IMG/VR virus record: IMGVR_UViG_3300011116_001150
Coordinates: 1 to 34,586 of that record
Strand: one strand, 5' to 3'
DNA: 34,586 nt
Source: a virus
Under the pieces are notes generated by a model. The model had not been told where the DNA came from. It saw nothing but the letters and a program-made list of their open reading frames with translations, and ran no database searches. Positions 13,554-19,491 of the stretch are shown one piece after another. The stretch's first letter is position 1; the number at the start of each line of letters is the position of its first letter. The translations under genes and the position numbers were made by a program.

Positions 13554-13775
13554 ATGAGTGTATTGCAGTTAAATGTAAGACCGCTTGTTGCTTTTGATGT
13601 TTGCAATGTTGAACATCGAAAGTATTATGCTGATTTCATTAAAAACAAAACTTGGGGCTATTGTCCTGTTCGTTTTGCGATTGATGGATTGCCCACAGAT
13701 TTGATTACTCAAATCCAAAGAGACATGGTTGATTACTATGTCAACAAAGAATTTAAAACAAAGAAAAATAAATGA
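13554..13775 (+). CDS. Conserved small phage protein (73 aa)
   Basis: SD AAAGGA is seven bases before the ATG. The product has the pattern VEHRKYYADFIKNKTWGYCP then VRFAIDG and a basic C-terminus KTKKNK. I recall similar proteins in aquatic phages; function unknown. Overlaps the MazG-like gene by four bases (ATGA), so it is translationally coupled to nucleotide metabolism. Confidence 0.7.
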   Translation: MSVLQLNVRPLVAFDVCNVEHRKYYADFIKNKTWGYCPVRFAIDGLPTDLITQIQRDMVDYYVNKEFKTKKNK

Positions 13776-14056
13776 ATCAAAAAGAAAAAGAAATTTTGCT
13801 TATTGCACAAGAAGAGTGTGCCGAAGTAACTCAAGCAATTAGTAAAATATTTCGATTCGGTATGGATGCAAAACACCCAAACGAAGATAGGAATAACAGA
13901 CAAAGGCTTGAAGAAGAATTGGGTGATTTAGTTTGCATGATTGGTCTTTTAATGGATCAAAAAATAGTAAACGAATCAAATGTTGAAGCGGCTGCTGGGA
14001 TGAAATTGAAAAAGTTGAGAACTTGGTCGAGTATTTTTTCTAACGAAAAAGAGTAA
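13772..14056 (+). CDS. MazG-like nucleotide pyrophosphohydrolase
   Basis: A 94-residue all-alpha NTP pyrophosphatase. The metal-binding helices are visible as QEECAEVTQAISK (ExxE-type, about 12-24) and LEEELGDLVCMIGLL (ExxxD-type, about 46-60). Such enzymes hydrolyse (d)NTPs or ppGpp-like nucleotides to monophosphates; in phages they may lower stress alarmones or clean the nucleotide pool. Length is that of single-domain MazG proteins. The start lies in the stop of the gene before. Confidence 0.85.
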   Translation: MNQKEKEILLIAQEECAEVTQAISKIFRFGMDAKHPNEDRNNRQRLEEELGDLVCMIGLLMDQKIVNESNVEAAAGMKLKKLRTWSSIFSNEKE

Positions 14057-14058
14057 AT

Positions 14059-14277
14059 ATGGAATGGGTTTTAGTTTTTTGGATTAACTCACAAACAAAC
14101 TTTATGGTTCATTCAAAATATGAATCACAAATAGATTGTGAAGAAAATATTTCTTTATATGAAAGAGCTTTTCAACAAGCCAATTCAAAGATGGTTGCAG
14201 AATGTAAACCATTAACTAAAGAGTATAAGAAGAAAAATAAATCTAACATTGTTTATAGTAAGGTGATAATGCGATGA
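14059..14277 (+). CDS. Small protein of unknown function (72 aa)
   Basis: Begins two bases after the MazG-like gene and ends by ATGA overlap. The N-terminus is hydrophobic (WVLVFWINSQTN) but too short for a clear membrane helix; two Cys lie at about residues 27 and 49; the rest is basic (TKEYKKKNKSN). Possibly a small beta protein exported or membrane associated. No family recognised. Confidence 0.6.
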   Translation: MEWVLVFWINSQTNFMVHSKYESQIDCEENISLYERAFQQANSKMVAECKPLTKEYKKKNKSNIVYSKVIMR

Positions 14278-14642
14278 GTAAAGTAATTGAGAATGGTCAA
14301 GTTGCAGTTTTGTATTCGCCTGGATATGGTGCAGGTTGGTATACTTGGAATGAATCACGATTTGAAGACGAAGATGAAGCACTTAGACTCATTTTCGATC
14401 CAATTCTAGTTGATTTGGTGAAACAAAAAGAAGCAAATCGATTCGAAGACCTCGATATGCTGAATTCTATTCATCAACAAATTGAGAAACGAGCTTCTGA
14501 AATTTTGCCTGATGGTTATTTTGGTGGTGTTGAAGATTTGACCATTCAATGGATGCCTATCGGTACTCAATTTCGTATTGAAGAATATGATGGAAGTGAA
14601 TCTATCCTCTACAAAGAAAATGAATATTGGTTGTCAGCATGA
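14274..14642 (+). CDS. Conserved phage protein, 'GYGAGWYTWN' type (122 aa)
   Basis: ATGA overlap with the preceding gene. The N-terminal block VAVLYSPGYGAGWYTWN followed by acidic helices and a C-terminal FRIEEYDGSESI is a pattern I recognise from many phages without functional assignment. Probably a compact alpha/beta protein; no cysteines, signal or membrane segment. Function unknown. Confidence 0.7.
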   Translation: MSKVIENGQVAVLYSPGYGAGWYTWNESRFEDEDEALRLIFDPILVDLVKQKEANRFEDLDMLNSIHQQIEKRASEILPDGYFGGVEDLTIQWMPIGTQFRIEEYDGSESILYKENEYWLSA

Positions 14643-14821
14643 AAAACTACCTAAGATATAGTGGTGGGTGTATTATTTTCCAACTCAATCCTTTGCATTG
14701 GAAAATATTGCCTTGGTTTAGAAATGAAACAAATACCGAATGGGGTTCGGCAGAACACACTTACAGCTTGACATTCTTGTTTTTAACTGTTAGAATATGG
14801 ATAGATAGTGGGGAATGGTGA
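14639..14821 (+). CDS. Small Trp-rich phage protein (60 aa)
   Basis: ATG at 14639 overlaps the previous stop. The product is rich in Trp and aromatic residues (LHWKILPWFRNE, TEWGSAEHTYSL) with a hydrophobic stretch near the C-terminus that may contact a membrane. Promoter P6 lies inside its 3' third. Stop overlaps the next gene's start region. Function unknown. Confidence 0.6.
   Translation: MKNYLRYSGGCIIFQLNPLHWKILPWFRNETNTEWGSAEHTYSLTFLFLTVRIWIDSGEW
14768..14796 (+). promoter_or_regulatory. Sigma70-type promoter P6, inside a gene
   Basis: AGCTTGACA with TTGACA at 14768-14773, 17-bp spacer, TAGAAT at 14791-14796 with TG one base upstream. It lies within the coding region of the 60-residue gene and would start transcription about 18 bases before the next gene. 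Confidence 0.65.
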
Positions 14822-15123
14822 TGAAATACTGGACAGAATTGAATAATTTAGAAACACAAATTATCCGCCTTGAAGAACTGCGGTCTTTGTTTAGTGTATT
14901 AGCTAATGGTACTGAAGAAAGTGATGTGGAAGATATCCGTAGTGCTCTTTGGTATGTTGAAGGTTCTATGAACAGTATTCATAATGAATTGCGAAATGAA
15001 TTCGATAATCTGTGGCAAGCTGTTTCAGAAGATGAAACTGAAGAACTGATTGAAGAAGTTAAAAAGAAACACAAAGGCGGTATGAAGAAAAAAAAGATGA
15101 TGACTGACCGTGAACTACCATGA
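14815..15123 (+). CDS. Acidic helical protein with basic tail (100-102 aa)
   Basis: ATG codons at 14815 and 14821 are both possible; GTGGGGA fits the second better. The product is probably helical throughout (NNLETQIIRLEELRSLFSVL), acidic in the middle (EDETEELIEEVKKK) and basic near the end (KKKK). It may form a coiled coil. It overlaps the next gene by four bases. Function unknown. Confidence 0.6.
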   Translation: MVMKYWTELNNLETQIIRLEELRSLFSVLANGTEESDVEDIRSALWYVEGSMNSIHNELRNEFDNLWQAVSEDETEELIEEVKKKHKGGMKKKKMMTDRELP

Positions 15124-15674
15124 ATATTTTTTACCTAGACCATGATGTAAAAAAATGTGCCGAAATGCACAATGATAAACATTGCGTAAAGATGATCCTT
15201 GAATATGCTCAACTATTGTCTACTGCTCATCGTGTTATTGATGGCACTATTGGTACTGGTCTTTCTCCATCTGGACGAAAGAAAACGACATATACTTTGT
15301 CTAACACTTTGCTTGATGGTATATTCTATTCCGCTACTCATGTTCATCATCCTAGTGCCGTTTGGGTCAGACAATCTTCGGAGAATTATATTTGGCTAGC
15401 AAATATGTTGCTTGCATTGTGTGAAGAATATACCTATCGTTATGGCAAAATTCACAAAGTAGAAAGAGATGGACTTTGTTATGCATTACTTAAAAATGTT
15501 CCTAATGGTATTGCTAATAGTGACTTTACACAGCCTACTCCTGCAATGCCAGATGAAGTGAAAATTGCAGGCGATTCCATCAAGTCCTATCGCAACTACT
15601 ATATAAACAACAAGACGCATTTAGCGTCATGGAAAAAGCGAAGCACACCAGGATGGTATAATGCCAACATATGA
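15120..15674 (+). CDS. Conserved phage protein, 'MNIFYLDHD' type (184 aa)
   Basis: ATGA overlap with the gene before. Strong conserved-looking blocks: NDKHCVKMILEYAQLLSTAH, HHPSAVWVRQS, LCEEYTYRYGKIHK and SYRNYYINNK, with several His residues that could bind metal or catalyse. I recognise it as a frequent protein in T4-like and other aquatic phages, but its biochemical function is not known to me. No membrane segment. Its end overlaps the next gene by 14 bases. Confidence 0.75.
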   Translation: MNIFYLDHDVKKCAEMHNDKHCVKMILEYAQLLSTAHRVIDGTIGTGLSPSGRKKTTYTLSNTLLDGIFYSATHVHHPSAVWVRQSSENYIWLANMLLALCEEYTYRYGKIHKVERDGLCYALLKNVPNGIANSDFTQPTPAMPDEVKIAGDSIKSYRNYYINNKTHLASWKKRSTPGWYNANI

Positions 15675-15969
15675 ATTTTTAGATACAAAGACTAATGAAG
15701 TTTTTGAAACGATTATGAAGATTGCAGAGAGAGAAGAATTTCTCCTAAACAATCCTCATATTCAACCAGTAGTATCTGCACCAATGCTTGTGTCTGGTGT
15801 TTCTACAACAAACAAAATGCCTGATGGTTTTAAAGAGGTACTTTCTAAAGTTGCTGAGAAACATCCAAACAGTCCTGTTGCAGATAAACATGGCCGCAGG
15901 TCAGCAAAAGAAGCGAAAACAAGGCAGATTGTAAAAAAATATGCCGACAAAATAACGAAAAGTTCTTGA
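15661..15969 (+). CDS. FmdB-like protein lacking zinc-ribbon cysteines (102 aa)
   Basis: The start MPTYEFLDTKTNEVFETIMK is like the N-terminus of FmdB-family zinc-ribbon regulators (MPxYEF...). Those normally contain two CxxC pairs; this protein has no Cys at all, so it could not bind zinc in that way. The remainder is basic and helical (ADKHGRRSAKEAKTRQIVKK). I infer a structural or DNA-associated derivative. Overlaps the exonuclease start by one base (TGATG). Confidence 0.6.
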   Translation: MPTYEFLDTKTNEVFETIMKIAEREEFLLNNPHIQPVVSAPMLVSGVSTTNKMPDGFKEVLSKVAEKHPNSPVADKHGRRSAKEAKTRQIVKKYADKITKSS

Positions 15970-16643
15970 TGCAGTTTAATCATGTAAAACTTGAATCATT
16001 AAATTTTGATTTGACAGCCGTTACAACAGATAACGGAAGACAATATACAACACCAGAGGGTAAGATTTATCCTTCGGTAACTACTGTATTGTCGGAGTAT
16101 AATAAGAAAGCTATTTTTGAATGGCGAGATAGAGTTGGTGCCGAAGTAGCAAATAAGATTTCTAGGACAGCATCTGGTCGTGGTACTAAATTACACACCG
16201 TTTGTGAAAAATATTTACTCAATGAAATGAGTGATATGAAAATACAAACAATGATGCCTGATACGAAAGAATTGTTTTTTGCTTTGAAACCACATCTTGA
16301 TAAGAATATTGGCAACATCTATTCTTTGGAACAGGCTTTATATTCTGATGAATTGAGAATGGCAGGCAGAGTAGATTGTATTGCAGAATGGGATGGAAAG
16401 TTATCTGTAATTGATTTTAAAACTGCATCGAAGTCAAAAGATGAAAATTATATTTTGAATTACTTTATGCAATGTACCGCATATGCGAATATGTTTGAAG
16501 AAAGAACAGGTCAACCGATTGACCAGTTGGTCGTTGCTATAGCAGTAGTTGAAGATTTCCCACAGATATTTGTGAGAAACAAAACAAAGTATATACCAGA
16601 GTTAAATAAGTTTATAGATAGTTATTGGAAGAAATTGTCGTAA
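15969..16643 (+). CDS. PD-(D/E)XK exonuclease (RecB/Cas4-like)
   Basis: The ATG at 15969 is in a TGATG overlap. The 224-residue product has the nuclease core GRVDCIAEWDGKLSVIDFKT (about 135-155): Asp after GRV and DFK matching the D...(D/E)xK metal-binding triad. Upstream, an early helix with GTKLHTVCEKYL supplies the His/Glu often found in this family, and downstream QCTAYANMFEE matches the QxxxY motif. It likely degrades or trims DNA in recombination or host-DNA breakdown. The stop lies just before the tmRNA acceptor piece, so the mRNA and pre-tmRNA may be cotranscribed. Confidence 0.85.
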   Translation: MQFNHVKLESLNFDLTAVTTDNGRQYTTPEGKIYPSVTTVLSEYNKKAIFEWRDRVGAEVANKISRTASGRGTKLHTVCEKYLLNEMSDMKIQTMMPDTKELFFALKPHLDKNIGNIYSLEQALYSDELRMAGRVDCIAEWDGKLSVIDFKTASKSKDENYILNYFMQCTAYANMFEERTGQPIDQLVVAIAVVEDFPQIFVRNKTKYIPELNKFIDSYWKKLS

Positions 16644-16645
16644 TC

Positions 16646-16698
16646 CCTTCAAAGTGAAGGACTGTTGGACGGGAGTTCGATTCTCCCCACCTCCACCA
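16646..16698 (+). ncRNA. ssrA: tmRNA acceptor piece
   Basis: Contains a 6-bp hairpin CCTTCA-AAG-TGAAGG (16646-16660), ACTGTTGGAC, which can pair with the TAGCAG region of the coding piece (helix P2), the T-arm, and the 3'-terminal ACCA encoded in DNA at 16695-16698. The mature 3' end is charged with alanine in all known tmRNAs. Its 5' boundary is an estimate. Confidence 0.85.
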
Positions 16699-16709
16699 AA
16701 AGGACTTTT

Positions 16710-16862
16710 ATGTTTGAAAATTGGCATTGGGTTTATCTTTGGGGCATAGCAGTTTTTGTAAACTATATGTTCTGCCTTATAAAAAGTTTTTTTGATGGGG
16801 GTGACCTGGATTCGACAGCGGTAGATAGCAGAGACGGCGACACGGTAGGCGATGACCGTTAA
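16710..16862 (+). CDS. Small membrane ORF in tmRNA intervening segment, running into the coding piece
   Basis: ATG at 16710 with SD AAGGA right after the acceptor CCA. The first 26 residues (FENWHWVYLWGIAVFVNY and onward) look like a membrane helix; the remaining about 20 residues are read from the tmRNA 5' region and look random and acidic. Intervening segments are normally non-coding and removed. Either this is a small phage membrane gene that has fused into the tmRNA or a chance frame with a good SD. Confidence 0.4.
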   Translation: MFENWHWVYLWGIAVFVNYMFCLIKSFFDGGDLDSTAVDSRDGDTVGDDR

Positions 16863-17052
16863 TCAAGCAAAACATCTAAACGCAAACGATGAAAGATTTG
16901 CATTAGCAGCCTAAACACTGCTTAGGGTTTCGGATGGTTTCCTCGTAACAGAATAACCATCCACGAATTAGTTAGTCTTTACTTGGTGACAGAACCCGAT
17001 ACCCATAGGTGTCCTTGGGCTGTAGCGAAAGTGACGAATCTAATAATAGCAG
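16797..17052 (+). ncRNA. ssrA: tmRNA coding piece with tag reading frame
   Basis: Begins with GGGGGTG and the D-arm-like CCTGGATTCGACA. A pseudoknot-type stem CGGT/ACCG surrounds 16842-16858, just before the resume codon. After the tag, a long stem GGATGGTT/AACCATCC (about 16932-16963) and later CCCA/TGGG pairing (about 17000-17020) fit the pseudoknot domain. The 3' boundary is not exact; a T-run follows near 17057. Confidence 0.82.
16882..16914 (+). CDS. ssrA: tmRNA proteolysis tag ANDERFALAA
   Basis: Resume codon GCA at 16882, then codons for A-N-D-E-R-F-A-L-A-A and TAA at 16912-16914. The ALAA end is the signal for ClpXP-type proteases. I associate ANDERFALAA-type tags with betaproteobacteria, which points to the host; that is a remembered association. 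Confidence 0.9.
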   Translation, partial: ANDERFALAA

Positions 17053-17079
17053 TATCTTTTTTATTTAAAAGGAAAAATT

Positions 17080-17247
17080 ATGAAAGCAATTATTACTACA
17101 ATCGCAGCACTTTTCGCAGTAACCGCATTTGCAGCCGAGCCTGCAAAGAAAGAAGAAAAGAAGGCTGAAGCAGCTAAAGTTGAAAAGAAAGCTGAAGCAC
17201 CAAAGACTGATGCTAAAGCAGACAAGAAACCAGAAGCTAAGAAGTAA
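17080..17247 (+). CDS. Secreted Lys/Glu/Ala/Pro-rich small protein (55 aa)
   Basis: ATG follows AAAAGGAAAA. The first 18 residues (MKAIITTIAALFAVTAFA) are a classic Sec signal peptide with an AFA-A cleavage site. The mature part is a low-complexity run of K, E, A and P (EPAKKEEKKAEAAK and similar). It would be exported to the periplasm or cell surface. Similar tiny proteins occur in proteobacterial genomes, so it may have been acquired from a host. Function unknown. Located directly behind the tmRNA. Confidence 0.7.
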   Translation: MKAIITTIAALFAVTAFAAEPAKKEEKKAEAAKVEKKAEAPKTDAKADKKPEAKK

Positions 17248-17251
17248 TTGA

Positions 17252-17449
17252 TTGAGTTGGTGGACCTCAATAAAACCACCAAGAATACTATGGCAAATTT
17301 CAAAAGAAAAAAATCAAAAAGAAGTTGTCGGTGCACCTTGTGTACCAATTATAGATGGATGGGAAATTCAATTTCTAGGAAAAGAATTTCCGATAGGCGA
17401 AATGACGATAAATTTAAATCATATAGGGAAACAGAGTGAAAGTTTATAG
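17252..17449 (+). CDS. Small protein with probable TTG start (65 aa), tentative
   Basis: No ATG near the start; TTG at 17252 lies just after an in-frame TGA at 17249. The product is protein-like, with LSWWTSIKPPRILWQISKE and later GAPCVPIIDGWEIQFLG, more natural than the two overlapping frames. It overlaps the next gene by 14 bases, as many real genes here do. SD is weak (AAGAAG). It might instead be the 3' part of a gene whose start was lost. Confidence 0.45.
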   Translation: MSWWTSIKPPRILWQISKEKNQKEVVGAPCVPIIDGWEIQFLGKEFPIGEMTINLNHIGKQSESL

Positions 17450-18107
17450 AAGTAATTACCGACACCATTGGGTGTCTCCCTACACAATTCTCAAAGTGAT
17501 TTGTTTTTGGGAAAAAGATGAAGATGTGTTTTATAACCATGAAGATATTCCTGGTCACAAATACGACAAATGGGTAAATTTCTTAGAACCATTATGTCGT
17601 GCATGGCAAAAGTTTCTTGACTTTGTTCATCCTGAAATTAGATATGTAAAAATTGACCGATGGGATACTTGGTCGATGGATCATACCTTAGCAGATATCA
17701 TTCTGCCAATGTTGAAACAATTGAATGAAACTAAACATGGCGCACCTTTGGTTGATGATGAAGATGTGCCAGATGAATTGAAATCAACATCAGCACCACC
17801 AAAAGAAAACGAATATGATACTGACGGCAATCATTTTACAAGATGGGATTATGTTCTTGGTGAAATGATTTTTGCTTTTGAATGTAAAGTTGACGATTCA
17901 TGGCAAGACAAATTCAGTTCTGGTGAACTTGATAAAAAGACTGTTGCTTGTCAATGGGATGAAAATGGTAAAGCAACAATGTATCAATGGATTGACGGAC
18001 CAAACAATACCTACAAATTAGATTATGAAGGTATGCAAGTAGTCCAAAAACGAATTACAAATGGTTTCCGTTTGTTTGGTAAATACTATGAAGCACTATG
18101 GGACTAA
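17436..18107 (+). CDS. Widespread phage protein, 'RWDTWSMDHTLA' type (223 aa)
   Basis: GTGAAAG region precedes the ATG. The distinctive blocks are VKIDRWDTWSMDHTLADIIL, LNETKHGAPLVDDEDVP and HFTRWDYVLGEMIFAFE. I recognise this as a very common protein of T4-like and other large phages, with no function known to me. Two Trp/Asp-rich blocks in conserved order suggest an enzyme or a binding protein rather than a structural one. No signal peptide or membrane segment. Confidence 0.75.
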   Translation: MKVYRSNYRHHWVSPYTILKVICFWEKDEDVFYNHEDIPGHKYDKWVNFLEPLCRAWQKFLDFVHPEIRYVKIDRWDTWSMDHTLADIILPMLKQLNETKHGAPLVDDEDVPDELKSTSAPPKENEYDTDGNHFTRWDYVLGEMIFAFECKVDDSWQDKFSSGELDKKTVACQWDENGKATMYQWIDGPNNTYKLDYEGMQVVQKRITNGFRLFGKYYEALWD

Positions 18108-18264
18108 ATTGTGGAGACTTTGGGCTAAAGCATTAGGTGAGAAAGCATCAACGGATGACAACGAAGCAGATAAAATTGCCGTTGTTCGTTCAATAATTGT
18201 GTTAATATACATCATTACTAATTTAATCATTATTGCAGGTGTCTTACGACATTGGAATGACTAA
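18088..18264 (+). CDS. Small membrane protein (58 aa)
   Basis: The ATG at 18088 gives MKHYGTKLWRLWAKALGEKA, overlapping the preceding gene by 20 bases; the frame is open upstream but starts there are not protein-like. Residues about 30-52 form one membrane helix (VVRSIIVLIYIITNLIII), after an acidic/polar segment. The short C-terminus is LRHWND. A frequent small membrane protein in aquatic T4-like phages as I recall; function unknown. Confidence 0.65.
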   Translation: MKHYGTKLWRLWAKALGEKASTDDNEADKIAVVRSIIVLIYIITNLIIIAGVLRHWND

Positions 18265-18267
18265 ATA
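18261..18267 (+). promoter_or_regulatory. Candidate late-promoter motif CTAAATA
   Basis: CTAAATA overlaps the preceding stop and lies about 58 bases before the next ATG. The expected start near 18274 gives a leader that contains the hairpin ACCAGC/GCTGGT (18272-18296). A second copy of CTAAATA lies before gp32 (21548). Related motifs serve as late promoters in T4-like cyanophages. Confidence 0.4.
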
Positions 18268-18324
18268 AGTAACCAGCACTCACACAAATCGCTGGTAACA
18301 CACAAACACACAAAGGAGTATTTT

Positions 18325-18603
18325 ATGTCAAATATGACACCGTTCGAAATTCGCCTCGAACTACTAAAAATGGCGAAAGACATGCTTACCGATGACTATT
18401 ATGGTAAGCGTGAAATTATTAGCAATAGTTGGCATGCCAAACTAGAAATTGCTAAAATCAATGGAGGTGAGTTGCCTGAACATCCAGGTTTCCCACTATT
18501 CCCATCCGAAGCAGAAATCATTGCAAAGGCTCAGACCTTAAATGGTTTTGTTTCAAACATCCCACTAGAAACAAAGACTACAAGTAAAAAGTCTACCACC
18601 TGA
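18325..18603 (+). CDS. Conserved T4-superfamily protein, 'MTPFEIRLELLKMAK' type (92 aa)
   Basis: SD AAGGAG at good distance. The N-terminal MTPFEIRLELLKMAKDML and the C-terminal FPSEAEIIAKAQTLNGFVS blocks are typical of a small protein conserved in aquatic T4-like phages. Mostly helical with a Pro-rich link (EHPGFPLFP). No function known to me. Followed at once by a strong hairpin terminator or attenuator. Confidence 0.7.
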   Translation: MSNMTPFEIRLELLKMAKDMLTDDYYGKREIISNSWHAKLEIAKINGGELPEHPGFPLFPSEAEIIAKAQTLNGFVSNIPLETKTTSKKSTT

Positions 18604-18609
18604 TGGGCG

Positions 18610-18641
18610 AGGAGAGCTCTCTCCTCGGGAGCTCTCCTTTT
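18610..18641 (+). terminator. Terminator hairpin with overlapping alternative hairpin
   Basis: Perfect 10-bp stem AGGAGAGCTC (18610-18619) / GAGCTCTCCT (18629-18638), nine-base loop, then TTTT. The left arm can instead pair in CGAGGAGAG-CT-CTCTCCTCG (18608-18627), which excludes the terminator. It lies 6 bases after a stop and 16 bases before the next start. Confidence 0.75.
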
Positions 18642-18657
18642 AACAAAAAGGAGTAAA

Positions 18658-19203
18658 ATGAAAGCACGATATCTTATTAGTATCAGCCTAATTACGGCAA
18701 TACTAACATTCAGTTTTGGAATGTCGCAGAGCATATCTTACAGTATGCCATTCAAAACAAATTTTCAAAATTTATCACCACAAGCAAAACAACAAGTAGA
18801 ATGTTTAGCAGAAAACATTTACTTTGAATCTGGCTATGAACCAAAAGAAGGGCAAGTTGCTGTTGCATTTGTTACCTTAAACCGTGTCAAATCCGGAATA
18901 TTTGAAAATGATATTTGTGGTGTTGTGAAACAAAAAATTAATAATGTATGCCAATTTTCATGGTATTGTGAAGATAGGCAATATAACATTTCTGCCAATA
19001 AAAGCTTGACAAGCAGTAACAATTCGTTGTATAATAGCATTAGAGAATTAGCTACGAATGTGTATGCTAATTCTGAGAGAATGACAGACCCATCCAACGG
19101 TGCATTGTTTTATCATGCTGATTATGTAAAACCTGGATGGAAGAACATGCAGACCACGGCAGTAATCGGTCGGCACATTTTTTACAACAGGAAAGGCATA
19201 TGA
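18658..19203 (+). CDS. SleB-type cell-wall hydrolase with N-terminal signal
   Basis: A 181-residue Hydrolase_2 (SleB-like) enzyme. Residues 1-26 (basic start, then hydrophobic) form a signal or signal-anchor helix. The catalytic block CLAENIYFESGYEPKEGQVA holds the conserved Glu near residue 56, followed by VALNRV-like VTLNRVKSGIF and CQFSWYCE. Such enzymes cut peptidoglycan glycan strands; here it is probably the endolysin or a lysis helper, exported by its own signal rather than by a holin. SD AAAAAGGAG before the ATG. Internal promoter P7 lies in its second half. Confidence 0.85.
   Translation: MKARYLISISLITAILTFSFGMSQSISYSMPFKTNFQNLSPQAKQQVECLAENIYFESGYEPKEGQVAVAFVTLNRVKSGIFENDICGVVKQKINNVCQFSWYCEDRQYNISANKSLTSSNNSLYNSIRELATNVYANSERMTDPSNGALFYHADYVKPGWKNMQTTAVIGRHIFYNRKGI
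19006..19035 (+). promoter_or_regulatory. Sigma70-type promoter P7, inside a gene
   Basis: AGCTTGACA with TTGACA at 19006-19011, 18-bp spacer, consensus TATAAT at 19030-19035. It lies within the SleB-like gene and could serve the downstream genes from 19200. Confidence 0.6.
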
Positions 19204-19478
19204 AACCAATCAATGTATCAGATTTAATACCAAAGATAGATTCAACAGTTGTTATCTGTATAACACTAATTTTTCTTTCTGCCATTGCAGGACTCGGTTA
19301 TTATGGAGTGAATGACAGAAAGTTAATGGCAGAAAACATCAATACTGCAATCACAAAAGGGATTGATCCTTTGTCAGTAAGATGTTCGTATGCAAAGAGT
19401 GATGATATCATTTGCGTTGCATTTGCATCATCAGCACAATCTCATAATACGGGTTTATCATCGTTAGTTAAAAAATAA
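19200..19478 (+). CDS. Small membrane protein (92 aa)
   Basis: The ATG at 19200 overlaps the SleB-like stop and follows AGGAAAGG; longer upstream frames are shadows. Residues about 14-40 are hydrophobic (TVVICITLIFLSAIAGLGYY), giving one membrane helix, followed by a polar, probably periplasmic part with two Cys (RCSYAKSDDIICVAF) that may form a disulfide. Location after a peptidoglycan hydrolase suggests a spanin- or holin-like lysis role, but this is inference. Confidence 0.65.
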   Translation: MKPINVSDLIPKIDSTVVICITLIFLSAIAGLGYYGVNDRKLMAENINTAITKGIDPLSVRCSYAKSDDIICVAFASSAQSHNTGLSSLVKK

Positions 19479-19491
19479 GGAGTAAGTTGTT

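Larger units (their letters stand above)
16645..17052 (+). ncRNA. ssrA: Circularly permuted two-piece tmRNA (precursor)
   Basis: The 3' half of a tmRNA lies upstream of the 5' half. Upstream: T-arm GGGAG-TTCGATT-CTCCC (16671-16687), acceptor strand CACCTCC and ACCA ending at 16698. Downstream: 5' acceptor strand GGGGGTG (16797-16803), which pairs with CACCTCC over 7 bp (one G-U), the conserved CTGGATTCGACA, and the resume codon and tag at 16882. The two are separated by a 98-base intervening segment to be cut out. tmRNA frees stalled ribosomes and tags their products for proteolysis. Permuted genes are known from alphaproteobacteria, cyanobacteria and some betaproteobacteria. The outer ends (16645, about 17052) are estimates. 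Confidence 0.9.

Noticed and set aside
16645-16698. Acceptor-like sequence as an ordinary tRNA gene
   Set aside because: There is no anticodon arm or D-arm upstream within tRNA distance; its acceptor strand instead pairs with the tmRNA 5' end downstream.
17248-17439. ATG/TTG frame giving a Lys/Arg-rich 63-residue product
   Set aside because: Overlaps a more protein-like frame at 17252 and its product is dominated by random basic residues.
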